This document shows, in pieces, positions 53,708 through 62,559 of a DNA stretch of 64,000 nucleotides. Position 1 is the stretch's first letter. Each line of letters starts with the position of its first letter. Made by a program: the position numbers and the translations under genes. Source of the DNA: Paraphotobacterium marinum (GTDB lineage Bacteria; Pseudomonadota; Gammaproteobacteria; Enterobacterales; Vibrionaceae); assembly GCF_002216855.1 (NCBI RefSeq), contig NZ_CP022356.1, forward strand, positions 744,001-808,000, given 5' to 3'. The notes beneath the pieces were generated by a model that was not told the origin of the DNA, ran no database searches, and saw only the letters and a list, made by a program, of their open reading frames with translations.

Positions 53708-53733
53708 AAAAGCAACTAATAAAAGTTGCTTTT
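53708..53733 (-). terminator. Rho-independent terminator
   Basis: AAAAGCAACT (53708-53717) pairs with AGTTGCTTTT (53724-53733) around a 6-base loop and is followed on the minus strand by a T run. It ends the DSAASTD-repeat lipoprotein gene. Confidence 0.85.
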
Positions 53734-53748
53734 CTCTAAAGTCAACTT

Positions 53749-54066
53749 TTATTGACTTGAGCTATCTGAGCTATCACCAGCTGAATCGTCTGCGCTTGCT
53801 GCTGAATCATCTGTGCTTGCTGCTGAATCATCTGAGCTTGCTGCTGAATCATCTGAGCTTGCTGCTGAATCATCTGTGCTTGCTGCTGAATCATCTGTGC
53901 TTGCTGCTGAATCATCTGTACTTGTTGCTGAGTTATCAGCAGAAGAATCAGTTGTTTGTGAAGAATCAGTTGAACTGCTTGAATCAGAAGAATCATTACA
54001 ACCAGTCAATGCTACCGCACCACCCAATAAAACAACAAGAGGAATAATTTTTATATATTTGTTCAT
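53749..54066 (-). CDS. Ser/Asp-rich repeat lipoprotein
   Basis: A 105-residue lipoprotein with lipobox LTGC (Cys23, followed by Asn-Asp). The mature chain is almost only Ser, Asp, Ala and Thr, with about seven heptads of DDSAAS(T/S) coded by near-identical 21-bp units. It is low-complexity and probably disordered, like an acidic spacer or coat on the envelope. No catalytic or known domain is present. The opposite-strand frames are repeat artefacts. It is its own transcription unit, with a terminator downstream. Confidence 0.7.
   Translation of the reverse strand: MNKYIKIIPLVVLLGGAVALTGCNDSSDSSSSTDSSQTTDSSADNSATSTDDSAASTDDSAASTDDSAASSDDSAASSDDSAASTDDSAASADDSAGDSSDSSSQ
53799..53935 (-). repeat. 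21-bp tandem repeats within the Ser/Asp-rich lipoprotein gene
   Basis: On the plus strand the unit is GCTGCTGAATCATCTGTGCTT with single-base variants, repeated six to seven times. Each encodes one seven-residue repeat, so copy-number change keeps the frame. Confidence 0.85.
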
Positions 54067-54266
54067 AATTACCTGCCTTTATATTTATACTTATATTTAT
54101 ATACAAATAAATACGTTTGAAGTTAGAAAAAGTATAGCAAACTAATAAATTAATTCATTAATTTTTATTACAATTTACATTCAAATTACTTTCAATGCAA
54201 CAAATCACAATATAAGTCAATTTTTTAACAGTTTATTGACATAAAAAAGCCTTTTATTAACAAAAG

Positions 54267-54515
54267 TTAATTTTCTTCGTTTACTTTATCCTTTATATCA
54301 TCAATACTTTCTTTTGTTGAATCAGCAGCATTATTAATAGCTTCTTTTGTTCTGTCTTTACCCGTTTGTGCTGCTTCAGCCACATTGTCAATACCTTTAT
54401 CAACTGACTCCTTAACATTATCTTTCATTTCTTCAATTTTATCTTTATGTGAATCGTTGCAAGCAGCTAAACCTAATATTGAAGCAATTGTTAAAATATA
54501 TATAAAAAGTTTCAT
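54267..54515 (-). CDS. Small lipoprotein with amphipathic helical repeats
   Basis: An 82-residue lipoprotein (lipobox LAAC, Cys19). The mature part repeats an 11-residue amphipathic pattern (KDKIEEMKDNVKESVDKG, AAQTGKDRTKEAINNAADST), like YtxH/apolipoprotein-type or LEA-like helical proteins, and is rich in Lys, Asp and Glu. It could lie along the membrane surface or respond to stress; this is inference. It is third in a series of small lipoprotein genes on this strand, each apparently separately expressed. No enzymatic motif. Confidence 0.75.
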   Translation of the reverse strand: MKLFIYILTIASILGLAACNDSHKDKIEEMKDNVKESVDKGIDNVAEAAQTGKDRTKEAINNAADSTKESIDDIKDKVNEEN

Positions 54516-54728
54516 ATTTAATCCTTAACTATTGTTTAAATTAATTTTTATTATAACAAACTTTAAATTTGTTCGAGTTATTAATCATTTTTTAACCTTT
54601 AAAAATACTTGATAACATATTTTTCATCGTTAATTGCAAATTCTAATTTAAAGAATGCATAAAATATAGGGCTATCTCAACTACATTATTAAATTAATGG
54701 TTTTATTATATATAAACTTTTTGGGAAT

Positions 54729-54757
54729 ATTCTTAATTTTTTAAAATTATTAAGAAT
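54729..54757 (-). terminator. Weak hairpin downstream of the acyltransferase gene
   Basis: ATTCTTAAT (54729-54737) and ATTAAGAAT (54749-54757) form a 9-base A/T stem about 50 bases after the stop of the gene at 54806. There is no clear T run, so the terminator call is weak. The rest of the 290-base gap 54516-54805 is AT-rich without any gene I can support. Confidence 0.3.
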
Positions 54758-54805
54758 CAATTATTTATTAAAAAAGAAAAATAGCTCTTATAGGTGATGT
54801 TTTAT

Positions 54806-55921
54806 TTATAATATTTTTTTATTATGAACTGGCTTTGCATACATATTCTTGACAATTAACCTTATTTCAGGTGAAAGACTTTCTAGCTTTTGATTCCATT
54901 TTTCCTTTAACTCTAATATATCATCTTCATCTTTGGTTTGTTCAGCTGCTATCAAATTATATGGAAATAAATAGTATGATTTATGAATTACAGCATCAAT
55001 GGCGGCACTTACCTCTTCTGGTGTTGTAAATTCACCTTTTAGAGGACTTCCAAAAGACACATTAACTTTACCTTTTTTTCCTAAAATTCCTTTGATGATC
55101 GTATCAATATCTTCAAATTCAGTTTTTTCATATGAACCATTAATGTTCAATTTATGTATTTCATTGGCCATCATAATATCACATGGATCATTTTCATATG
55201 AAATTGAAACAGGCACTATATTCATTTGATTAACAATATCTGAAAAAGAAAGTTTATCTTTCTTAAAATCTAAACTTAACATTTTTATCATTGCAGGATC
55301 AGTTTGATCATTTCCGTCTTTAGCCCGTCCAGACTTTTGAGCAATCCAAATCGAATTACCTTCTTTCAATGAAAGTCTTATATATTTAGACAAGTTTTTT
55401 AATGATTTTAGCAGCTCTCTACCTGTAGAAGATCTGTCAACAATGAAAGTTTTATTTAATTTCATTAATATAGTCGAGCAATCTTTTTTAAGTAAGTTAT
55501 CTCCCATAGCTATTCTTACAGTAGGAAAGCCTTCCATATGAAGACACCAGTTAATCAAAGCTGAGTCCATAGCAATATTTCTATGATTAGAAATAAATAA
55601 GTATGGTTTATTTTTTTCTAATTTTTCTAAACCTTCATAGTTCAACTTTTCAATAGTATTAGGGATTAATTTATGCATGTAATTAGCAATTTGATCTTGT
55701 ACTTGCTTAACAGTTTTAATATTTCTAAATTTAACTTTCAAAAAAAACTTGAGTAAAGGTGTAATTATTTTAATTAATTTTTTATTATGTATAGAGAATT
55801 TTGCATGCATAATCAAATCTAGGAACTCTTGATCATTAATTAGGTTTTTTATAGCCCCATTTACTTCATCATCATGGTAAGGCCTAATTTCTTTAAAAAT
55901 ATCAGAGTTACTATCAAGCAT
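54806..55921 (-). CDS. PlsC-like 1-acylglycerol-3-phosphate acyltransferase
   Basis: A 371-residue protein with the acyltransferase signature SNHRNIAMDSALINW, where NHxxxxD is the catalytic core, followed by FIVDRSSTGRELL and IWIAQKSGRAKDGND, the phosphate-binding block. The N-terminal 90 residues and C-terminal 60 residues are helical extensions. There is no strong transmembrane segment, so it is probably peripheral. It would acylate lysophosphatidate or a related lysolipid. It is upstream of an unknown protein and nadD on the same strand, but separated by 80 bases. Confidence 0.85.
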   Translation of the reverse strand: MLDSNSDIFKEIRPYHDDEVNGAIKNLINDQEFLDLIMHAKFSIHNKKLIKIITPLLKFFLKVKFRNIKTVKQVQDQIANYMHKLIPNTIEKLNYEGLEKLEKNKPYLFISNHRNIAMDSALINWCLHMEGFPTVRIAMGDNLLKKDCSTILMKLNKTFIVDRSSTGRELLKSLKNLSKYIRLSLKEGNSIWIAQKSGRAKDGNDQTDPAMIKMLSLDFKKDKLSFSDIVNQMNIVPVSISYENDPCDIMMANEIHKLNINGSYEKTEFEDIDTIIKGILGKKGKVNVSFGSPLKGEFTTPEEVSAAIDAVIHKSYYLFPYNLIAAEQTKDEDDILELKEKWNQKLESLSPEIRLIVKNMYAKPVHNKKIL

Positions 55922-56002
55922 CGTTCACATTATCACTATTGAAATAAACAAGAAATTATAACTTAAAGTATTAAATAATCAAATATAATTCTTAAAATTA
56001 CT

Positions 56003-56656
56003 TTAGTCGTCACTATCATATAAATCATAATTAAAATTTAGAAATAACGTATTATTTTCCCTATTTTTCCAATAATAATCTAAATTTATATATGGTGTAT
56101 CTTCAGTTTCTGGAAAGTTAATGCTCACCTGATGTCCATAAAAACTTTTTCTAGCTTCATCATTTATTTGTTGAAAAAATGGTAGCTGATGATAACTTGA
56201 TTGATAATATCCATTTGTATCACTAAATAAAATAGTGTTTTTATCACCTTCCCATAAATTTAAGTAATAATGTTCGAAATTATTACTATTATATAAATCA
56301 AAGTTTAGTTTTTGATCTGGCACCAAAAAACTGTCATCCTCTTCAAAAAATAATTTATTTTTTTTTACACTCAAATTATCTTTACCATCACCATCCTCAA
56401 TAGAGTTTATGGTTGAAAAATCATGAGATTTTAGGTTATAAAATTGATTGCCCAGTTGGGGATACCCTAATTGATTGGATATCATATCATCTGTGTCTTT
56501 AAACTGTTGATTATTAACTATGACAGATTGTACAGAATCATTTGAAATTAACGCAGGCATATCAAGTTTATTTTTAAATAGAAAACCATAAACTATTGTT
56601 GAAGCCAATAATAACAAAAAGATAGAATGCCCAAATGTCCTTTGTTTCAATTTCAT
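56003..56656 (-). CDS. Membrane-anchored protein of unknown function
   Basis: A 217-residue protein with one N-terminal membrane helix (GHSIFLLLLASTIVYGFLF) and a soluble domain of about 180 residues rich in Asn, Asp, Tyr and Phe with no Cys. Aromatic-acidic repeats such as LNFDLYNSNNFEHYYLNLW and FNYDLYDSDD may form beta strands. It has no signal cleavage site that I can see, so it is likely anchored facing the periplasm. Its ATG overlaps the nadD stop by four bases (ATGA), indicating translational coupling. I do not recognise a family. Confidence 0.7.
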   Translation of the reverse strand: MKLKQRTFGHSIFLLLLASTIVYGFLFKNKLDMPALISNDSVQSVIVNNQQFKDTDDMISNQLGYPQLGNQFYNLKSHDFSTINSIEDGDGKDNLSVKKNKLFFEEDDSFLVPDQKLNFDLYNSNNFEHYYLNLWEGDKNTILFSDTNGYYQSSYHQLPFFQQINDEARKSFYGHQVSINFPETEDTPYINLDYYWKNRENNTLFLNFNYDLYDSDD

Positions 56657-57183
56657 TCTGTTGTCCTAAAAAGATTTTTACTCTTGATATATTTCAATAC
56701 ATTATTAGTAGTTAAGTCATCAATAGATTTTTTTTCATTTATTTTTGTTCTTATTAGAGTACTTCGAATTTTAATAATTTCTGGTATCACTAATATTGAC
56801 CACTTTTCTAAAATACTAGTATGTTTATAAAACTTATTAAAATTATAAAAGTTATCTGGCCCTATAACAAAGGTCAAATCATCTTTGACATATTTGTTTT
56901 GTAACGCAGTCAAAACATCATAAGTTGTAACAACATTATTATGAATTGAGAAAATAGATTCTTCTATCAGCGAAATTCTCAAATTATCTATATCTAAATC
57001 ATCAATGAATAATTGCAACATTTCAACTCTTTGTTGGAAGGAAATAACTTGTTTGCCCCATGCATGTTTATATGAAGGAACAAGAATGATTTCTTCAAAA
57101 TTAGACAGTTTTTTTATCACTTCTTTATGTCCATTTGTTGGAGGATTAAAAGAGCCTCCATAAATCGCTATTTTCCTAGTCAT
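56653..57183 (-). CDS. nadD: Nicotinate-nucleotide adenylyltransferase
   Basis: A 176-residue nucleotidyltransferase that adenylates nicotinate mononucleotide in NAD synthesis. The N-terminal phosphate-binding motif GGSFNPPTNGH (residues 9-19), the ISFQQRVEML segment and the C-terminal RSTLIRTKI (the ISSTxIR-like motif) identify the family. It is shorter than E. coli NadD (213). It is divergent from nadE over an 83-base gap with likely opposed promoters, which strengthens the assignment. In Francisella a different adenylyltransferase (NadM) works with NadE, so a NadD/NadE pair here would be the classical route. Confidence 0.88.
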   Translation of the reverse strand: MTRKIAIYGGSFNPPTNGHKEVIKKLSNFEEIILVPSYKHAWGKQVISFQQRVEMLQLFIDDLDIDNLRISLIEESIFSIHNNVVTTYDVLTALQNKYVKDDLTFVIGPDNFYNFNKFYKHTSILEKWSILVIPEIIKIRSTLIRTKINEKKSIDDLTTNNVLKYIKSKNLFRTTE

Positions 57184-57266
57184 TAGATATCATTTGATGT
57201 AAAATAATAATTATATATTTTGTAAATCAATTTGTCTTTATAATAATTATTTAAGAGCCTAAAATT

Positions 57267-58093
57267 ATGACTATTCAAACCACTATAATTAATGAAATGA
57301 AAGTACTACCTAATATTGATCCCAAATTTGAGATTAATAGAAGAATTCAATTCATAAAAAATATGATGTTAAAGAGTCATTCAGAGGCATTAATACTTGG
57401 AATTAGTGGTGGCGTCGACTCTAGTACATGTGGTAGAATTGCTCAATTAGCAATTGAACAATTAAACCTCGAACAAAATACAAATAAATACAAATTTATT
57501 GCTGTAAGACTTCCTTATGCTGAGCAAAAAGACGAATCTGATGCTCAACAAGCGTTAGATTTTATTCAACCCTCAGTTATACATACTGTAAACATCCATA
57601 ATGCAACTGATGCTCTTCACGCAGAAGTTTTAAATAATTTTGCCAATCAGCAATTAGATTGCTCAAAAGTTGATTTTGTAAAAGGTAATTTAAAAGCACG
57701 ATTAAGAATGTGTGCTCAATATGAAATCGCCGCATTATACAATGGACTTGTTCTAGGTACAGATCATTCTGCAGAAAACATTACAGGTTTTTATACTAAA
57801 TTTGGTGATGGTGCCTGTGACCTTGCACCTTTATTTGGCTTGAATAAAAGGCAAGTTAGACTTCTGGCATCTCACTTGGGAGCTCCTAGTCTTCTTATAC
57901 ATAAAACACCTACCGCGGATCTTGAATCTTTAGACCCTCAGAAATCAGATGAATCTGTCCTTGGCTTATCATACGATGATATTGACGATTACTTAGAAGG
58001 AAAAGTAATTAGTTCTGAAAATCTGAAAAGTTAGAAGGAATTTATTGTAGAACTATGCATAAACGTGAAGAAATACCGACTATTTATAACTAA
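57267..58093 (+). CDS. nadE: NAD synthetase, C-terminus displaced by a -1 frameshift
   Basis: An ammonia-dependent NadE of the N-type ATP pyrophosphatase family. ATP loop SGGVDSST (47-54), [19 protein letters not shown], and [29 protein letters not shown] are all present. In the first frame translation ends at a TAG after SSENLKS (58034). The -1 frame from about 58015 continues [20 protein letters not shown] and ends at 58093, the normal NadE C-terminus with its HKR segment. One extra A in the run GAAAATC restores a 275-residue protein. Because NAD synthesis is essential, a sequence error is the likely reason. The alternative is a truncated enzyme missing a conserved C-terminal helix. In Francisella, a paralogue makes NMN instead of NAD. 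Confidence 0.88.
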
Positions 58094-58111
58094 TTACTTT
58101 GCCAATACGTT

Positions 58112-59002
58112 TTAATTTTGGTTATAATCATAATGATCAAACTCTGAAGGATTAGAGTACATAAACGGTTCTGAAATATTTTGCTCATTTTCAATTTTAA
58201 TTTTTCCTTGAAATCTCGTGAAGGTTAACCCTACTTCCACTCTGTACTGTTTTGAAGGAATCATTAATTCTGGAATTTTTCTGTCGACTAAACTCAATGG
58301 GATAACTTTTAAATCTTTATCGTCATCAATATTTATATTTTTCACTGTAAGTTGTAGAGTTGGTTCTGGACATATTGATTCTTGAAGAGTTATATTCTGT
58401 AAAAACCATGTATCATCACTGATCCACCCCAAATGAAAACTTAACCTGGGCTTTCTAAGAACAACCCAGCTTGTCCAGGACTTATCTCCGTTTGAAATCT
58501 TTATCAAATACAATCCAGATGAGATTGAACTATCAAGGTTTTTTTTTGTTACAAACTTACCATCTGTTTGTACTTTTACATTTGCATTTATGATCTGATT
58601 ATTGGGCCACTTAATAAAACTAACTTTCATCTCATCAGATGTTGAAACCCCTAATATCTCAAGAGAATAAGAAGAATTTATACCTTGTGAGTATACTCTT
58701 TTAATAGATAAAGATTTCAACCAAGTTGGATAATTTAAATTAGATAACGATCGTCCACAATCTAAATTAATTGCACTATGAAGAAGACTTATCAAGTTGT
58801 TTTTTTCAACTATATCTACTTTATGCTGTAAAAGATTTACGATTTTATCAAAAGAGGCCGATTCATTTCCTTGTAACAAGTTTCTATGAGCAGCAGAAAG
58901 TTGATTTTTATATAAAAACCAGTTTGGATCCTTAGCCAATAAATTTAAAGTGGTAAGGAGCAAAATAATTGGCAAGAAATAATTAAATCGCATAAATTTC
59001 AT
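58112..59002 (-). CDS. vxrC: VxrC-like DUF2861 secreted protein
   Basis: A 296-residue protein with a signal peptide (MKFMRFNYFLPIILLLTTLNLLA, residues 1-23). The domain resembles DUF2861: an N-terminal helical region (YKNQLSAAHRNLLQGNESAS), a Cys in LDCGRSLSNLNYPTWL, and a beta-rich C-terminal half ending FTRFQGKIKIENEQN. In Vibrio the homologous VxrC is the third gene of the vxrABCDE envelope-stress operon, and here it directly follows the response regulator and kinase. Its function is not settled. Family assignment is by recall and gene order; convergent with nadE. Confidence 0.72.
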   Translation of the reverse strand: MKFMRFNYFLPIILLLTTLNLLAKDPNWFLYKNQLSAAHRNLLQGNESASFDKIVNLLQHKVDIVEKNNLISLLHSAINLDCGRSLSNLNYPTWLKSLSIKRVYSQGINSSYSLEILGVSTSDEMKVSFIKWPNNQIINANVKVQTDGKFVTKKNLDSSISSGLYLIKISNGDKSWTSWVVLRKPRLSFHLGWISDDTWFLQNITLQESICPEPTLQLTVKNINIDDDKDLKVIPLSLVDRKIPELMIPSKQYRVEVGLTFTRFQGKIKIENEQNISEPFMYSNPSEFDHYDYNQN

Positions 59003-59006
59003 ATAA

Positions 59007-59666
59007 TTAAGGCTTCATTCGATAACCTACACCTCTTAAAGTTTCTATTTCAATACCAGGTAGTTTTTGTCTCAATTGTAGTATGTGTGTATCTACTGTT
59101 CTAGTCGTCGGATAATGGTTGTACCCCCAAACTTGATCAAGTAATTCATCTCTAGTAAAAACTCTACCAATACTTTTTGATAAGAAAACTAATAAATCAA
59201 ATTCAGTTCGAGTTAATATTATTAACTTTCCATCAATTTCAACCTCTCTACTTTCAAGCAGAATGGTTATATTATCATTAATTTTTATATTATTTTTAAC
59301 TTCTTGATCTTGATTAGTACGAAGTTGTGCCCTAATCCTAGCTAAGAGTTCTTCTTCAACAAAAGGCTTTGTTAAATAATCATTTGCTCCACTATCAAGT
59401 CCTTCTATTTTATTTCCAACAGAAACCATTGCTGTGAGCATAATAATTGGAATTTGTTTAATTTTTTTCCAATTTTTAATAAATTCTTTCGAATCACCTT
59501 CTGGCAGTTGTCTGTCTAACACAACCAAATCTGCATTTTTCCATTTAGATTCTACTTGAGATGCACAATTCGCGTATAAACAATCATATCCAGAGGATGT
59601 TAAAATGTTTTTTAAACCTTCAGCAAGATTTTGATCATCTTCTACCAACAGTATCGTTTGATTCAC
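59007..59666 (-). CDS. vxrB: VxrB-like OmpR-family response regulator
   Basis: A 219-residue response regulator. The receiver has acidic pocket LVEDDQ, phosphoacceptor Asp51 (VVLDRQLPEGD) and conserved Lys in YLTKPF. The C-terminal OmpR winged helix includes LTRTEFDLLVFLSKSIGRVF and VDTHILQLRQKLPG. The start is a GTG at 59666 with GGAG seven bases upstream; it overlaps the end of vxrA by 32 bases, indicating translational coupling. It would activate an envelope-stress or cell-wall regulon, as VxrB does in Vibrio. Confidence 0.88.
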   Translation of the reverse strand: MNQTILLVEDDQNLAEGLKNILTSSGYDCLYANCASQVESKWKNADLVVLDRQLPEGDSKEFIKNWKKIKQIPIIMLTAMVSVGNKIEGLDSGANDYLTKPFVEEELLARIRAQLRTNQDQEVKNNIKINDNITILLESREVEIDGKLIILTRTEFDLLVFLSKSIGRVFTRDELLDQVWGYNHYPTTRTVDTHILQLRQKLPGIEIETLRGVGYRMKP

Positions 59667-61094
59667 AAGGTATCTCCATTATAAACGTTGTAGGTGGCCC
59701 TTCTAATCTCAAAGTGCCCCCCATTTTTTTTATCATTGACTCAACAATAGTTAAGCCTAAACCTAAACCACTTTTACTTTCAAATGGCTTTTTTAGTCTG
59801 CTCCAATCAGATGACTTCAAATTTCCCTGATCGATAATTTTAATTACAAGCTGTCCAGACTCAACACTAGAATATAGCTCAATAGGAGCCACTCCATATT
59901 TAGTTGCATTTGATAATAAGTTATCAATACAAGTGCCCAACCAGTAAACATTTAAAAAGACTTTAGTATCTTTATTGGTGTGCATATTAACATTATATGA
60001 CTCACAAATATAGGATAACCAAGAATTTAAAGATTCAAGTTCGCTAACTTTCATTTGTCCTTGATTTGCTAACAAATAGTCTTTACTTGCTTCTGCAAGC
60101 TGCCTCAGACGCCTACTATCCTCACATAAACGTCTAAACTCATCATAAAGAGAGTCAGGCAGCTTATCAAATGATTTCCTAAATCCTTCAACTGTCATAC
60201 CTAAACTTGCTATCGGTGTTCTAAGTTCATGAGTCAAGATTTGTAGTATGAGCATCCTTTCATTAAGAATTTTTCTATGCTCTATCCATCTTGAAATAAT
60301 CCAAGCAAAAATGATAGTGAAATTTAAAATGATTAATATTATGAATAAATACCAAGTAAATTTATCTTTGTTTTCGACTTTATTTATACATACATTTCCT
60401 AATTTCTCTAAACAAAATACATTGTTTTTTCTCGTAGAGATATTTAAACCAAGTTCATCAGCTATTTTTTTCCATGAATTCTTTGGGTAAACAGAATAAA
60501 ATTGATTGCTTTTAAACCATAAGTATTGTCCCGATAATATCAAAGGTGTTCCTGTAACCAAATTTTCAATGGCTGTTTCATTCATTCTTTGTAGCTGGCC
60601 TAGTTCTGTTAATATACCTGACTTACTTCTTTCACGAATATGCAAAAATCTTTCATACTTTTTCTTTTCTTTAGGATATTTTTCAATATATCGTTTTGCA
60701 TATGAACCTCCACCTGGATGAATATAGTTTGCGCGAGAAAACCAACTTGGAGGTAATTTAAGATTAAGACACATCGCTCGTGTAAACACTAAGGGTTGTA
60801 ATAGCCTGGGATCTACAGTTTTATCACCTTTACAATCACTTTTATAAAATTTATATAATTTTTGTAATTCTTTAATATTATAACTTGATGTTTGTGGTAG
60901 GAGTTTTGAAGGCAATAAAAGCTGTTCTGGGTAGCGGGATAAAATATGTTGTAATGAAAATTTTCTAACTGGTTTAACAATTAATAATTTTTCTCTAAAG
61001 GCAATAATCTTTTGAGATATATCTTCCGAAATAGCTTTAAAAGTAAAAAAAATTAAAAAAAAACAAGACTTTTTAATAAAAAATTATGTCTCAC
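59635..61094 (-). CDS. vxrA: VxrA-like sensor histidine kinase, start displaced by a -1 frameshift
   Basis: The conserved coding begins well before the first usable start of the continuous frame (TTG at 60915): upstream residues KAISEDISQKIIAFREKLL...LSRYPEQLLLPSKLL belong to the DUF3404-like sensor. Adding one T to the nine-T run at 61055-61063 connects this to a GTG at 61094 and creates a signal peptide MRHNFLLKSLVFFLIFFTFKA, giving about 486 residues. The order is signal, periplasmic sensor (to about 250), one membrane helix (WYLFIILIILNFTIIFAWII), and HisKA with LTHELRTPIASLG, then an ATPase with N box (NLLSNATKYG) and GLGLGLTIV. In Vibrio, VxrA senses cell-wall damage and controls wall repair and T6SS. 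Confidence 0.82.
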
Positions 61095-61107
61095 AAATAA
61101 AACCAAA

Positions 61108-61136
61108 GTTAGTATGAACACATAGTTCATACTAAC
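61108..61136 (-). terminator. Perfect hairpin after pntB (terminator or operator for vxrABC)
   Basis: GTTAGTATGAAC (61108-61119) and GTTCATACTAAC (61125-61136) form a perfect 12-base stem with a 5-base loop, 30 bases after the pntB stop. On the minus strand it is followed by TTTGGTTTTATTT, a fair T tract. Because it also lies only about 14 bases upstream of the reconstructed vxrA start, an operator function is possible. Confidence 0.6.
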
Positions 61137-61166
61137 ATATTAAAAGTATTTAACAAAATTTAAACC

Positions 61167-62546
61167 TTAAAGATTTTCTAAGATCTTAAGACATGATTCT
61201 TTTGCATCACCAAAAAGCATTGATGAGTTTTCTTTAAAGAACAAAGGATTTTGAACACCTGCATAACCAGTATTCATCGATCTTTTGAAAACAACAACAT
61301 TTTTAGCATTCCATACTTTTAAAACAGGCATTCCAGCGATTGGACTTGTTGGATTCTCTGCCGCAGCTGGGTTGACGGTATCATTAGCGCCAATAACTAA
61401 TACAACATCTGTTTCTTCAAAATCGTCGTTGATTTCATCCATTTCCAAAACAATATCATAGGGAACTTTTGCTTCAGCTAACAAAACATTCATATGTCCT
61501 GGCAGTCTTCCTGCAACTGGATGAATCCCAAATCTAACATTTACACCTTTAGCTCTCAATTTTTCCGTTATTTCATAAACTGGGTACTGAGCTTGTGCGA
61601 CAGCCATTCCATAACCTGGAGTAATAATAACTGACTTTGCATCTTTTAACAGTTCAGCAACTTCTTCGGCGCTGCTTTCGTGATATTCACCATACTCTTC
61701 ATCTGAATCAATTTGAACATCAGTTCCAAAACCACCTGCAATTACACTGATAAAAGATCTATTCATAGCTTTACACATGATATATGAGAGTATAGCTCCT
61801 GAAGAACCAACTAAAGCACCAGTTACAATTAATAAATCATTATTTAACATAAAACCAGCAGCTGCAGCCGCCCATCCTGAGTATGAATTTAGCATGGAAA
61901 TTACAACCGGCATATCAGCACCACCAATAGATGCAACAAGATGATAGCCAAATATTAAAGCAATTATTGTTACTAATACTAATGTAAACACATTACCATT
62001 CGATTCAACGAAATAATATAGTAAATAGAGAGATATTAACAACGCAACTAAATTTAGTTTATGTCTATGTGGCAGCATCAAAGGTTTCGATGAGATCAAA
62101 CCTCTTAGTTTTCCAAAAGCAACAATTGAACCAGTAAAAGTTACAGCACCTATAAATACTCCCAAGAATATTTCCACAAGATGAATGTTTAGCATAACTT
62201 GATTGAATTGAGTAGAATCTAGTTCAATGAAAGTATTAAACCCAACAAGAACGGCAGCTAACCCCACAAAACTATGAAGTATTGCAACCAACTCAGGCAT
62301 ACCCGTCATTTCGACTCTTTTGGCTAGAATAATACCAATAACTGCACCTATAACCATAGCTAAAATGATCCAAGAATACCCTTCAGCATGAGGTCCTAAA
62401 ATAGTCGCCAATAAAGCAATAGTCATACCGGCAATACCGTAATAGTTACCAGATCTTGCAGACTCTTGCTTTGAAAGACCCGCTAAAGATAAGATAAAAC
62501 ATATTGCTGCAACTACATAAGCTGCTTGCACTAATCCTAATGACAT
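61167..62546 (-). CDS. pntB: NAD(P) transhydrogenase subunit beta
   Basis: A 459-residue inner-membrane subunit of the proton-translocating transhydrogenase that makes NADPH from NADH. The N-terminal half has about nine helices ([42 protein letters not shown]). The C-terminal NADP-binding domain III has [48 protein letters not shown], and the end [20 protein letters not shown] upstream and a 13-base gap from pntA show a pntAB operon. The call is firm. Confidence 0.97.
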   Translation of the reverse strand: MSLGLVQAAYVVAAICFILSLAGLSKQESARSGNYYGIAGMTIALLATILGPHAEGYSWIILAMVIGAVIGIILAKRVEMTGMPELVAILHSFVGLAAVLVGFNTFIELDSTQFNQVMLNIHLVEIFLGVFIGAVTFTGSIVAFGKLRGLISSKPLMLPHRHKLNLVALLISLYLLYYFVESNGNVFTLVLVTIIALIFGYHLVASIGGADMPVVISMLNSYSGWAAAAAGFMLNNDLLIVTGALVGSSGAILSYIMCKAMNRSFISVIAGGFGTDVQIDSDEEYGEYHESSAEEVAELLKDAKSVIITPGYGMAVAQAQYPVYEITEKLRAKGVNVRFGIHPVAGRLPGHMNVLLAEAKVPYDIVLEMDEINDDFEETDVVLVIGANDTVNPAAAENPTSPIAGMPVLKVWNAKNVVVFKRSMNTGYAGVQNPLFFKENSSMLFGDAKESCLKILENL

Positions 62547-62559
62547 TTAAAAATTCTCC

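Noticed and set aside
53742-54145. Gln/Ile- and Leu/Ser-rich frames opposite or out of frame with the Ser/Asp lipoprotein
   Set aside because: They come from the 21-bp repeat. Only the minus-strand frame has a lipobox and normal start.
61075-61077. ATT as non-canonical start codon of vxrA
   Set aside because: It would explain the open upstream frame, but adding one T to the nine-T run gives a GTG start with a better signal peptide and agrees with six other single-base losses in the window.
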